Assembly (NCBI GenBank): GCA_900757615.1
Contig: CAAEON010000018.1
Location: forward strand, 12,494-76,493
Reading direction: 5' to 3'
DNA: 64,000 nucleotides
Source of the DNA: an uncultured Collinsella sp.
GTDB taxonomy: Bacteria > Actinomycetota > Coriobacteriia > Coriobacteriales > Coriobacteriaceae
A program made the position numbers and the translations under genes. Positions 1 through 7,977 of this stretch are shown here, piece after piece. The stretch's first letter is position 1. Every line of letters starts with the position of its first letter. The notes beneath the pieces were generated by a model that was not told the DNA's origin, ran no database searches, and saw only the letters and a program-made list of their open reading frames with translations.

Positions 1-1
1 C

Positions 2-55
2 GAAAAGACTGCGGCGCCCCTGACGCTTTCCCTCGACCTCAAGGCGGATATCTAA
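2..55 (+). CDS. C-terminal tail of a probable anti-sigma factor (RsbW-like), cut by window edge
   Basis: An open frame runs in from the left edge and ends at a TAA one base before the ATG of the sigma-factor gene. Only 17 residues are visible (ending LSLDLKADI), too few for a domain match. In the SigB/SigF class the gene directly upstream usually encodes the RsbW/SpoIIAB anti-sigma kinase, so that identity is inferred from position alone. Another small regulatory protein would fit equally well. Confidence 0.45.
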   Translation, partial: EKTAAPLTLSLDLKADI

Positions 56-56
56 T

Positions 57-848
57 ATGACCGAACGTTCCCGGAGCGGCAAGACCGCTTGGGACAAGGA
101 GAAAACCCGCGAGCTGTTTCGTCGCTACAAGGAGACCGGTGATCCGGACGCCCGCGAGCAGCTCGTCATGTCCCATATGAACCTGGTAAGGTTTCTTGCC
201 AACAAATTTAAGAATCGCGGCGAGCCGCTCGACGACCTCATGCAGGTCGGTTATCTGGGTTTGCTCAAGGCTATCGACCGCTTTGACCCTGAGCGCGGAC
301 TCGAGTTCACCACGTTTGCCACGCCCACCATCTTGGGCGAGATCAAGCGTCACTTCCGTGACAAGGGCTGGAGCGTGCGCGTGCCACGTCGCCTGCAGGA
401 GCTTTCTGCCAAGGTTAACCAAGCTACCGACAAGCTTACCAACGAGTTGCAGCGCTCGCCCAAGGTCGAAGAAATCGCTGAGTACCTGGACGTGACCGTC
501 GACGAGGTCCTGGAGGCTATGGAATCGTCTTCGGCCTATACCTCGGTGCCCATTGAGGCTCCTGGTGCGTCCGATTCCGACGATGCGCCGTCGATTCTCG
601 ACCGTTACGCCGACGATGACAACGAGCTCGACTTTACCGATGACCGTCTAGTGATTGAGGAAGCCATCCGTGATTTCTCGCCGCGCGAGCGTGAGGTGAT
701 AGAGCTGCGCTTTGTGAAGGGCATGACCCAGATCGAGATCGCCAAGAAGCTGGGCATTTCTCAGGTGCAGGTTTCGCGCCTGCTGCGCCGAACGCTTAAG
801 AAGATTCAGGACAAGATCGACCCCGACGGAGTGATGATTCGTTCATGA
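57..848 (+). CDS. RNA polymerase sigma factor, SigB/SigF/SigG subfamily
   Basis: A 263-residue alternative sigma-70 factor that directs RNA polymerase to a regulon, probably of stress or surface genes. Region 2 is clear at about residues 38-105 (LMQVGYLGLLKAIDRFDPER, then FTTFATPTILGEIKRHFRDK), followed by the basic VRVPRRLQEL of the SigB/F/G class. Region 3 lies around residues 115-165, and region 4 with its helix-turn-helix at 205-255 (SPREREVIELRF, then TQIEIAKKLGISQVQVSRLL). Region 1.1 is absent, so it is not the housekeeping factor. The probable anti-sigma gene ends one base upstream, and the AI-2E permease overlaps the stop codon as ATGA, so the three genes are probably co-translated. 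The exact regulon and the SigB versus SigF label cannot be settled from this sequence. Confidence 0.93.
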   Translation: MTERSRSGKTAWDKEKTRELFRRYKETGDPDAREQLVMSHMNLVRFLANKFKNRGEPLDDLMQVGYLGLLKAIDRFDPERGLEFTTFATPTILGEIKRHFRDKGWSVRVPRRLQELSAKVNQATDKLTNELQRSPKVEEIAEYLDVTVDEVLEAMESSSAYTSVPIEAPGASDSDDAPSILDRYADDDNELDFTDDRLVIEEAIRDFSPREREVIELRFVKGMTQIEIAKKLGISQVQVSRLLRRTLKKIQDKIDPDGVMIRS

Positions 849-2254
849 GTGAGCACCCCCAACAAACCGATCGCGTGCTGCGCGACACCCGTATTTTGAC
901 GTTGCGCATTTGGGCCATCGTTGGCTGCATTGTCATCGCCGCTGTCATCTTTAACCTTATGGGCATCCTGGCGCCGGTTATCGAGTTTCTCGCCGTTGGT
1001 TCCATCATTGCCTTTGTGATGTCCCCGATTACCAATTGGCTCGAGCATCATGGCGTCGGCCGTGGCATCGGTTCGCTTATCGCGCTTATTGTTGTTGTTG
1101 CCGTGCTCGTCGGTGTCGTTTGCATCTTGTCGCCAATTCTCTTTGGTCAGATCATGGAAGTCCTGAGCCGCCTGCCCGAGCAGCTTCGTGTTGCGGGTGG
1201 CGATCTCAACGAGATGATCTCGCATGCCAAGACGCTCAACAACACGCCGCTCAAGGAGTATTTGGACGATAATCTTTCGTCGCTTGTTACCGTGGCATCG
1301 AAGTATGTGTCTCAGATCGCTGCCGAGCTTGGCCGCGGTGTGTTCCCGCTCATCACCAATACGGCCTCGCAGTTGTTCGTGATCTTCCTTGGTCTGGTGC
1401 TTGCGTACTGGATGGCCTGTGACTACCCTCGCATGCACCACGAGATTTGCACCATCATCGGTCAGGAGAAGGAGACCTCGTACCGCTTTATGGTCGCCAT
1501 CCTTTCTCGCTCTGTCGGCGGCTACATGCGCGGTATGGTCGTGACGTCCATCTGCGGTGGTTTCCTCGCCTTTATCGGCTTCCTGATCATCGGCCATCCG
1601 TATGCGGCGCTCATGGCTATCTTTACCGGCATCATGCATTTGGTTCCGGTCGTCGGTCCTTGGGTGAGCGCGGCAATCGCCACAGTGCTCGGTTTCATGT
1701 TCAGCCCCATGTTGGCGTTATGGACGCTCATCGTGACGATGGTCGCGCAAAACGTCACCGATAACGTGATTTCGCCTAAGGTCATGCAGAGCTCGGTGCA
1801 GGTGCATCCCATCATGAGCCTCACGGCGCTCGTTATTGGCTCGGCACTCATGGGCCCCATCGGCATGATTATTGCCATCCCGCTGTGTGCGGCCCTCAAG
1901 GGCATCTTCGTGTACTACTTCGAGAATGAGACCGGCCGCCAGCTTGTGGCCTATGACGGCGCCGTGTTTAAGGGCACGCCGTACCGCGATGCCGATGGCA
2001 ACCCGGTCGCCGCCTACGACGCGCTTGGAGACGACACCTTCATCTACGAGTCCGAGCTCATCGGCAACGAGACCGCGCCCGAGGCCAAGGCCATGCCCAA
2101 GCCCGAGCTCGATAATCCCTGGATCAAGCTCTCGGGTCTTCAGCCCGATGCCACGGGTTTCTTCAAGAATCCCTTCGCCAAGGACGATGACTCCAACACG
2201 GATGACGACACCAAAACCGGCATCGACGGCTCCATGGACGATGACGACAACTAG
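845..2254 (+). CDS. AI-2E family (PerM/YtqP-type) membrane permease
   Basis: A 469-residue polytopic membrane protein. Hydrophobic segments occur near residues 18-75, 78-100, 165-185 and 205-350, the usual AI-2E layout of paired N-terminal helices, a soluble middle domain and a C-terminal helical bundle. Family hallmarks include GHPYAALMAIFTGIMHLVPV and the following PWVSAAIA, and ISPKVMQSSVQVHP. Members export small molecules or ions (autoinducer-2, or Na+/H+ exchange in some), so the substrate here is unknown. About 100 residues beyond the last helix form a polar tail ending in an Asp-rich stretch, longer than in most relatives. Translation is coupled to the sigma-factor gene by a four-base overlap, and a strong terminator follows. 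Confidence 0.88.
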   Translation: MSEHPQQTDRVLRDTRILTLRIWAIVGCIVIAAVIFNLMGILAPVIEFLAVGSIIAFVMSPITNWLEHHGVGRGIGSLIALIVVVAVLVGVVCILSPILFGQIMEVLSRLPEQLRVAGGDLNEMISHAKTLNNTPLKEYLDDNLSSLVTVASKYVSQIAAELGRGVFPLITNTASQLFVIFLGLVLAYWMACDYPRMHHEICTIIGQEKETSYRFMVAILSRSVGGYMRGMVVTSICGGFLAFIGFLIIGHPYAALMAIFTGIMHLVPVVGPWVSAAIATVLGFMFSPMLALWTLIVTMVAQNVTDNVISPKVMQSSVQVHPIMSLTALVIGSALMGPIGMIIAIPLCAALKGIFVYYFENETGRQLVAYDGAVFKGTPYRDADGNPVAAYDALGDDTFIYESELIGNETAPEAKAMPKPELDNPWIKLSGLQPDATGFFKNPFAKDDDSNTDDDTKTGIDGSMDDDDN

Positions 2255-2304
2255 CGGGGTAATTCGGGTTAACATTCATACGCGCTAACATGCAATTTCG
2301 CTGA

Positions 2305-2334
2305 AGGGCCGGCATTGTGCCGGCCCTCTTTTTT
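2305..2334 (+). terminator. Rho-independent terminator after the sigma factor/AI-2E operon
   Basis: A perfect 10-bp GC-rich stem (AGGGCCGGCA / TGCCGGCCCT) with a 3-base loop is followed by CTTTTTTT. It separates the upstream operon from alaS. Confidence 0.93.
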
Positions 2335-2360
2335 GCACATACGCGGCGGGATGGTAATAT
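2333..2360 (+). promoter_or_regulatory. Probable housekeeping promoter of the alaS operon
   Basis: TTGCAC and TAATAT are separated by 16 bases, just after the terminator and about 45 bases before the alaS start. Four of six bases match TTGACA and five of six match TATAAT. The prediction rests on pattern and position only. Confidence 0.5.
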
Positions 2361-2406
2361 CGTTACGTTTGAACTGTTTCGATGTGAAACCGAGGAGATT
2401 CCCTCT

Positions 2407-5064
2407 ATGAGTGCTGACTACCCGTCAATGACTACGGCCGAGATTCGCTCTAAGTTCCTCAACTTCTTTGAGGAGCGCGGTCTTAAGCTCTATCCTTCTT
2501 CGTCCCTCGTCCCCGACGATCCTTCGCTGCTGCTTGCCAACGCCGGCATGAACCAGTTTAAGGAGTACTACCAGGGCAAGAAGACCATGAAGGAGATCGG
2601 CGCGATCTCCTGCCAGAAGTGCGTCCGCACCAATGACATCGATTGCATCGGCGAGGACGGCCGTCACCTGTCGTTCTTCGAGATGCTTGGCGATTTCTCT
2701 TTTGGCGGCGTCTCCAAGGAGCAGGCTTGCGCTTGGGCCTTTGAGCTCATCACCAAGGAGTTCAAGCTGCCGCTCGACCGCCTGTACTTTACCGTCTTTA
2801 CCGAGGACGACGAGACCCACGACGTGTGGCGTTCTCTGGGCGTTGCCGAGGACCACATCTCCCGCCTGGGCGAGGACGACAACTTCTGGGCCGCTGGCCC
2901 CACCGGTCCCTGCGGTCCGTGCTCCGAGATCTACTTTGACATGGGCGAGGAGGTCGGCTGCGGCAGCCCCGACTGCAAGCCTGGCTGCGACTGCGACCGC
3001 TTCCTTGAGTTCTGGAACCTCGTGTTTACCCAGTACGACCGCCAGGAGGACGGCTCCATGCCGGAGCTGCCGCACCGCAACCTCGATACGGGCATGGGCC
3101 TGGAGCGCATGGCCGCTATCATGCAGCACAAGACTGCTAACTACGACGGCGATCTGATGCAGCACCTCATCAAGCTCGGTGAGGAGATCAGCGGTAAGAC
3201 CTATGACGCCGACGATTACTCCGGCGCCAGCCGCTCCCTGCGCATCATCGCCGACCACTCCCGTGCTGTCGACTTTATGATCTCGGACGGCATCCTTCCC
3301 GGCAACGAGGGTCGCGAGTACGTCCTTCGCCGTCTGCTCCGCCGTGCCGTGTTCCACGGTCGCCTGCTGGGCATCGAGGGCGCCTTCCTGACCAAGTTCA
3401 TCGACGAGGTCAACGCTCAGATGGGCGAGGCCTATCCCGAGCTGCTCAAGAACGTCGCGCTCGTCAAGGGTATCGTCGCCTCCGAGGAGGAGCGCTTCTC
3501 CACGACGCTCGACAACGGTCGCGTCTACCTGGATGAGGCCCTGGCAGCGCTTGCCGAGGGTGCTGTGCTTCCGGGCGATGTTGCCTTTAAGCTGCACGAC
3601 ACCTTTGGTTTCCCCATCGACCTGACCGTCGAGATTGCCGGCACCGCTGGTCACGACGTCGATATGGACGGCTTTACCGCTTGCATGGAGGACCAGAAGG
3701 CCCGCGCCCGCGCCAATGCCAAGGGCGACGCCTGGGGCAGCTTTAACGACGTGTGGGTCGAGCTTTCCGACAAGGTCGCAGCGACCGAGTTCGACGGCTA
3801 TGACAACGATGTGATCGAGGGCGCCAAGGTTGTCGCCATCGTGCGCAACGGCGAGTCCGTCGAGTCCGCAGCCGCGGGCGAGGACGTCGAGGTCGTGCTC
3901 GATCGCACCCCGTTCTATGCCGAGATGGGTGGTCAGCAGGGCGATGCCGGCAAGCTTTCCGCTGAGGGCGTTGTTCTGACCGTTGCCGACACCAAGAACC
4001 ACAACGGCCTGTATGCCCACGTCGCGCACGTTGCCGATGGCACGCTGACTGTCGGTGCCGCTGTTACCGCCGCGCTCGACGCCGAGCGCCGTGGCTTCCT
4101 GCGCCGCAACCACACCGCCACGCACCTGCTCGACGCTGCCCTTAAGCAGGTCCTGGGCGAGCACGTCTCCCAGGCCGGCTCGCTGGTGACGCCCGAGCAC
4201 CTGCGCTTTGACTTTACGCACTTCGAGGCCCTGTCCTCCGAGCAGCTCAAGGCTGTCGAGGACCTGGTCAACCAGCAGATCTTTGCTTCCAAGCCGGTCG
4301 TGACCCGTGTCATGGGAATCGACGAGGCTAAGGCTGCCGGCGCTGTCGCTCTGTTTGGCGAGAAGTACGGCGATGTCGTCCGCGTCGTCTCCGTGGGCGC
4401 CGAGGACCAGCCGTTTTCCCGCGAGCTCTGTGGTGGCACCCATGCCGCCAATACCGCCGAGATTGGCCTGTTCAAGATCATTTCCGAGTCCTCTACGGGC
4501 TCGAACGTCCGCCGTATCGAGGCCGTGACCTCTAAGGGTGCTCTCGACTATATGGCCGACCGCCTGGCGCTCGTTGACGCCGCCGCCGCTGCGCTCAAGT
4601 GCCGCGTCGACGAGGTTCCCGCCCGTGTGGAGAACCTGCAGGCCGAGCTGCGCGAGACGTCCAACAAGCTCAAAAAGGCTCTGACCGGTGGTTCCTCCGA
4701 TGCCATTTCCAGCGCCATCGAGGGTGCCGTCGAGCTCGGTGGTTACAAGCTCGTCGTTGCTGAGCTCCAGGGCCTTGAGGCTGCCGATCTGCGCAACGTC
4801 TGGGATACCGTGCACCAGAAGGTTGCCGGCCCCGTCGCGTGCGTTGTTGCCAGCGTTACCGAGAAGGGCACCCCGGCCCTGCTCGCCGCCGGTTCCGATG
4901 ACGCCGTGAAGGCTGGGTTCCACGCCGGCAACGTGATCAAGCAGATCGCGGGTCTGGTTGACGGTCGCGGTGGCGGCCGTCCCAACATGGCCCAGGCCGG
5001 TGGCAAGAACGCCGCCGGTATTGCCGATGCCCTCGCGGCCGCTAAGACCGCGCTCGGCGCCTAA
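2407..5064 (+). CDS. alaS: Alanine--tRNA ligase
   Basis: Charges tRNA-Ala and edits Ser/Gly mischarging. The 885-residue product has class II motifs in the first 250 residues (LLANAGMNQFKEYY, ISCQKCVRTNDID, FFEMLGDFSFGG), the editing domain with its zinc motif NHTATHLLDAAL and the CGGTHAANTAEIGLFKI motif, and a C-terminal C-Ala domain ending in GRGGGRPNMAQAGG. This length is normal for bacterial AlaRS. The chosen start, MSADYPSMTTAEI, follows a GAGGAGA ribosome-binding site. A longer GTG-initiated reading begins inside the preceding terminator and is rejected. ruvX follows 17 bases later, as in many Gram-positive genomes. Confidence 0.98.
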   Translation: MSADYPSMTTAEIRSKFLNFFEERGLKLYPSSSLVPDDPSLLLANAGMNQFKEYYQGKKTMKEIGAISCQKCVRTNDIDCIGEDGRHLSFFEMLGDFSFGGVSKEQACAWAFELITKEFKLPLDRLYFTVFTEDDETHDVWRSLGVAEDHISRLGEDDNFWAAGPTGPCGPCSEIYFDMGEEVGCGSPDCKPGCDCDRFLEFWNLVFTQYDRQEDGSMPELPHRNLDTGMGLERMAAIMQHKTANYDGDLMQHLIKLGEEISGKTYDADDYSGASRSLRIIADHSRAVDFMISDGILPGNEGREYVLRRLLRRAVFHGRLLGIEGAFLTKFIDEVNAQMGEAYPELLKNVALVKGIVASEEERFSTTLDNGRVYLDEALAALAEGAVLPGDVAFKLHDTFGFPIDLTVEIAGTAGHDVDMDGFTACMEDQKARARANAKGDAWGSFNDVWVELSDKVAATEFDGYDNDVIEGAKVVAIVRNGESVESAAAGEDVEVVLDRTPFYAEMGGQQGDAGKLSAEGVVLTVADTKNHNGLYAHVAHVADGTLTVGAAVTAALDAERRGFLRRNHTATHLLDAALKQVLGEHVSQAGSLVTPEHLRFDFTHFEALSSEQLKAVEDLVNQQIFASKPVVTRVMGIDEAKAAGAVALFGEKYGDVVRVVSVGAEDQPFSRELCGGTHAANTAEIGLFKIISESSTGSNVRRIEAVTSKGALDYMADRLALVDAAAAALKCRVDEVPARVENLQAELRETSNKLKKALTGGSSDAISSAIEGAVELGGYKLVVAELQGLEAADLRNVWDTVHQKVAGPVACVVASVTEKGTPALLAAGSDDAVKAGFHAGNVIKQIAGLVDGRGGGRPNMAQAGGKNAAGIADALAAAKTALGA

Positions 5065-5081
5065 GAATCTAAGAAGTCACT

Positions 5082-5510
5082 GTGGTCGCGCTTGCGTTGG
5101 ACATAGGGGAGACCAGGATTGGCATCGCCGTCTCGAGCCGTGATGGCAAGATGGCGATGCCCGTTAAGGTGCTCCCGGCCGCCGAGGTCACCGGTATGGC
5201 CAAGACGTTCCGCTACCTGGTCGAGGACTATGAGCCCGACATCCTGGTAAGCGGACGTCCCCTGACCATGGCCGGTGGGCCCGGCCCTCAGGCCGAGCGC
5301 GTTGCCGCTGTGGCGCAAAAGATTGCCGACGAGCTCGATCTTCCGCTGGAGTTTGAGGACGAGCGTCTGTCCTCGCAAGAGGCCAAGCGTATCCTGCGCG
5401 AGCAGGGACTCAACGAAAAGCAGATGAGGGGCAAGATCGACATGATTGCCGCCAGCCTGTTTTTGCAGACGTGGCTCGATCGTAAAAACGAGGAGGTCCA
5501 GCATGCCTAG
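5082..5510 (+). CDS. ruvX: Putative pre-16S rRNA nuclease / Holliday junction resolvase RuvX (YqgF)
   Basis: A 142-residue RNase H-fold protein. It opens with VALALDIGETRIGIAVSS, the family's DxGxxRIG nucleotide/metal motif, has VSGRPLTMAGGPGPQAERV in the middle and DERLSSQEAKRIL with the conserved DERL acidic residue. YqgF proteins mature the 5' end of 16S rRNA, and a Holliday-junction role has also been proposed. GTG is the likely start codon. The gene lies between alaS and mltG and overlaps mltG by 8 bases, which suggests one transcript. Confidence 0.93.
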   Translation: MVALALDIGETRIGIAVSSRDGKMAMPVKVLPAAEVTGMAKTFRYLVEDYEPDILVSGRPLTMAGGPGPQAERVAAVAQKIADELDLPLEFEDERLSSQEAKRILREQGLNEKQMRGKIDMIAASLFLQTWLDRKNEEVQHA

Positions 5511-6936
5511 CGCTTCCGATCCGCGCCAGCCGAATCGTATGCAGCAGCCGGCGTCGCGCCCTGCCCAGCCTGGCCAGCGTCCGGCACAGCCGACGCAGCG
5601 CGCAGCTCAGCCTGCCGCGCGCTCGGTGCAGTCCTTCTCTCATTCGGCCCAACCTGTTCAACGGACGGGTCAGCAGCCTTCTGCTCGTTCGGTTCAGCAT
5701 TCGGCTTCTCACGCGGCTCAGCAGCCCACTGCTCGTACGGCCCAGCCTGCAGGCGGTACCCGCTTTAAGCAGCAGGCACCTATCCAGCGAACTCAGACCC
5801 CTCAATCGCATTCGCATCACGCTCGCGGTTCGCATGGCGTTGCTCCGGCCACGCGATCGAGCTACAACACGCATTCTCGTCGCGGTGCTCAAAAGAAGAG
5901 TTCTCCGGTTCCCATGATCATCGGCGTTGTGGTGGCGGTGCTCGCGCTTGTCGCGATCGTTTTCTTTGTCGTGCCGGCCGTCAAGGGCTTCTTTGTCGGT
6001 GAGGATTCGAAGGTCACGGCTGGTCAGCAGGTTACGGTGACCATTCCCGACGGTGCTTCGGGTGATACGATCGCCTCGATTCTCTCCGAGAACCATATCG
6101 TCGAGAATCCCAAGGATTACTATGCGGCGGTGAAAAAGCTCAACGCCGATATGTCGCTTAAGCCTGGCACCTACTCGTTCAACACGCTCATGGACGCGAC
6201 TAAGGTGGTTCAGCAGCTCATGGAAGGCCCCAACGCGGGCCCCAATGCGCTGACTATCCCTGAGGGCCTAACGGTCGATCAAGTTGCCGACCGTGTGGCC
6301 CAGGCCTACGACAGCATCTCTAAGGAAGACTTCCTCAACCAGGCCAAGGCCTCCAACTACGTGGACGACTATAGCTTCCTTAAGGGCGCCGCCAACGACT
6401 CGCTCGAGGGTTTCTTGTTCCCCAAGACCTATTCGTTGGGTGATTCGCCGACGGCCGATGACGTGATTCGCGCCATGCTCGATCAGTTTAAGACCGAGTA
6501 CAAGTCGCTTGACTTTGCGAGCTGCGAGGCGAAGATCATGGAGCGCTACGGTGTGGAGATGTCCGACTACGACATCGTCAACTTGGCCTCTATCGTTGAG
6601 CGCGAGGGCCTCAACGCCGATCAACGTGCGCACGTGGCCTCGGTCTTCTACAACCGCCTTGCCGGCAAGCTCGACGGCCTGCGCTATCTCAACAGCGATG
6701 CGACCATGATGTATGTCACCGGTGGCGAGGTTACCGCCGACGACCTGCAGAGCGATAGTCCGTATAACACCTATAAGCACGAGGGTCTGCCACCCACGCC
6801 CATCTGCTCTCCGTCGCTCGAGGCACTCAAGGCCACGCTTGAGCCGACCGACTCCGATGACCTGTATTTCTACATTACGCAGGACGAGGAGTACTTCTCG
6901 CAAACCTACGAAGAGCATCAACAGTCTTGGAATTAG
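5503..6936 (+). CDS. mltG: Endolytic murein transglycosylase MltG with long disordered N-terminus
   Basis: Cleaves nascent glycan strands next to the membrane. The 477-residue product starts with about 130 residues rich in Gln, Pro, Ala, Ser and Arg, with recurrent RxAQP/QP segments and no predicted fold. One transmembrane helix follows at about 138-162 (MIIGVVVAVLALVAIVFFVV), then a LysM-like segment and the YceG catalytic domain (about 190-470) with NLASIVEREG, carrying the catalytic Glu, and the DATMMY and SPYNTYKHEGLPPTPI motifs. The ATG chosen follows GGAGG and overlaps ruvX by 8 bases. A start 57 bases upstream lies deep inside ruvX and is unlikely. The cytoplasmic tail is much longer than in Escherichia coli MltG, but long tails are common in actinobacterial members. 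Confidence 0.95.
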   Translation: MPSASDPRQPNRMQQPASRPAQPGQRPAQPTQRAAQPAARSVQSFSHSAQPVQRTGQQPSARSVQHSASHAAQQPTARTAQPAGGTRFKQQAPIQRTQTPQSHSHHARGSHGVAPATRSSYNTHSRRGAQKKSSPVPMIIGVVVAVLALVAIVFFVVPAVKGFFVGEDSKVTAGQQVTVTIPDGASGDTIASILSENHIVENPKDYYAAVKKLNADMSLKPGTYSFNTLMDATKVVQQLMEGPNAGPNALTIPEGLTVDQVADRVAQAYDSISKEDFLNQAKASNYVDDYSFLKGAANDSLEGFLFPKTYSLGDSPTADDVIRAMLDQFKTEYKSLDFASCEAKIMERYGVEMSDYDIVNLASIVEREGLNADQRAHVASVFYNRLAGKLDGLRYLNSDATMMYVTGGEVTADDLQSDSPYNTYKHEGLPPTPICSPSLEALKATLEPTDSDDLYFYITQDEEYFSQTYEEHQQSWN

Positions 6937-6937
6937 C

Positions 6938-7435
6938 ATGAGGATTTTTAGCCCCAAACGATACGTTGCCTCGGTCGATCGCATCGACCTTGATACCCTG
7001 TGGGCCGACGGCAAACGCGCCATTCTGCTCGATCGCGATAACACCCTGGTGCCGCGCGACACTGAGCAGGTTCCCGCCGCGGTTTCCGCTTGGCTCGATA
7101 CCGCCCGCGCCAAAGGCTTTAAGCTGTGCATGGTGTCCAACAACTGGCATCGCGACCAGGTCATGAGCTCTGCACGCGAGCTGGGACTCGAGGCCATCAG
7201 CCACGCCATGAAGCCGGCGCCGTTTGCCCTCAAGGCGGGTCTTAAGCGCCTCGGCGCCACGGCCGACGAGGCGGTGCTGATCGGTGATCAGCTCTACACG
7301 GACGTGTGGAGCGGCAACTTCGCCGGCGTTGACACTATTCTGGTCAAGCCGCAGGCAACCCAGGACCTGTGGTATACGCAGATCTTCCGCATCTTTGAGC
7401 GCCGGGCCCTGCGCGACCTTCCCTGCGAGGAATAG
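6938..7435 (+). CDS. YqeG-family HAD-IIIA phosphatase
   Basis: A 165-residue HAD-superfamily protein. The nucleophile motif is LLDRDNTLVP (near residue 29), motif II is CMVSNN, the motif III Lys is in HAMKPAPFALKAGL, and motif IV is VLIGDQLYTDVWSGN. This set matches YqeG, an uncharacterised phosphatase found throughout Gram-positive bacteria, usually beside aroE/yqeH or shikimate genes. It begins one base after the mltG stop and lies 8 bases before aroK. The physiological substrate is unknown. Confidence 0.9.
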   Translation: MRIFSPKRYVASVDRIDLDTLWADGKRAILLDRDNTLVPRDTEQVPAAVSAWLDTARAKGFKLCMVSNNWHRDQVMSSARELGLEAISHAMKPAPFALKAGLKRLGATADEAVLIGDQLYTDVWSGNFAGVDTILVKPQATQDLWYTQIFRIFERRALRDLPCEE

Positions 7436-7443
7436 GTCTCGCT

Positions 7444-7977
7444 ATGTCCCAGCACACCAAACACGGCTGCGACCATATCTTCTTTATCGGCTTTTTGGGA
7501 GCGGGCAAATCGACGCTCGCGCGTAACGTCGGCACCATGTTCAAGCGGCGTTTTATCGATACCGACCGCTTGGTCGTGCGTCGATGCGGCAAGTCGGTTA
7601 CCGAGATATTTGAGACCGAGGGCGAGGATCGTTTTCGCGAGCTCGAGACCTCGGCACTCCGTTCGCTTCAAAGCGAACGCAGCCTGCTGGTATCGTGCGG
7701 GGGCGGTATCGTCGAGACGCCGGTGAATATTGAGTTGATGCACGAAATGGGTACGTGCGTGTATCTCGAGGGCGACTTCGAGGATTCGATTCGCCAGATT
7801 CGCCGCTCCGATACCCGACCCGATTTCCGCTCACCCGAGCATGCTGCACGCCTGTTTGAGCACCGTCGTCCGCTGTATCGCCAAGCCGCCGATATTACCC
7901 TTGATATTCGCAACAAGTCCTTCGAGGACGTTTCCTACCTTTGTGCCGAGATGCTTTTGGAGCGTGGACTGCTATGA
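7444..7977 (+). CDS. aroK: Shikimate kinase
   Basis: Phosphorylates shikimate to shikimate-3-phosphate. The 177-residue P-loop protein looks intact: Walker A GFLGAGKST, shikimate-binding DTDRLVVRR, FRELE with the conserved Arg, the CGGGIV loop, and the lid RRSDTRPDF with its conserved Arg. The length is typical. It overlaps the next gene by four bases (ATGA), so the two are translationally coupled. This matters because the partner appears catalytically inactive as a dehydroquinate synthase. Confidence 0.94.
   Translation: MSQHTKHGCDHIFFIGFLGAGKSTLARNVGTMFKRRFIDTDRLVVRRCGKSVTEIFETEGEDRFRELETSALRSLQSERSLLVSCGGGIVETPVNIELMHEMGTCVYLEGDFEDSIRQIRRSDTRPDFRSPEHAARLFEHRRPLYRQAADITLDIRNKSFEDVSYLCAEMLLERGLL

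Noticed and set aside
2317..2406. A GTG start that would add 30 residues to AlaRS
   Set aside because: It lies inside the terminator hairpin of the previous operon and lacks a ribosome-binding site; MSADYPSM has one and matches the family's N-terminus.
2425..4923. An 832-codon open frame on the minus strand opposite alaS (and similar long antisense frames opposite other genes)
   Set aside because: These frames mirror the strong G/C third-position bias of the real genes, have no ribosome-binding sites and encode no recognisable domains.
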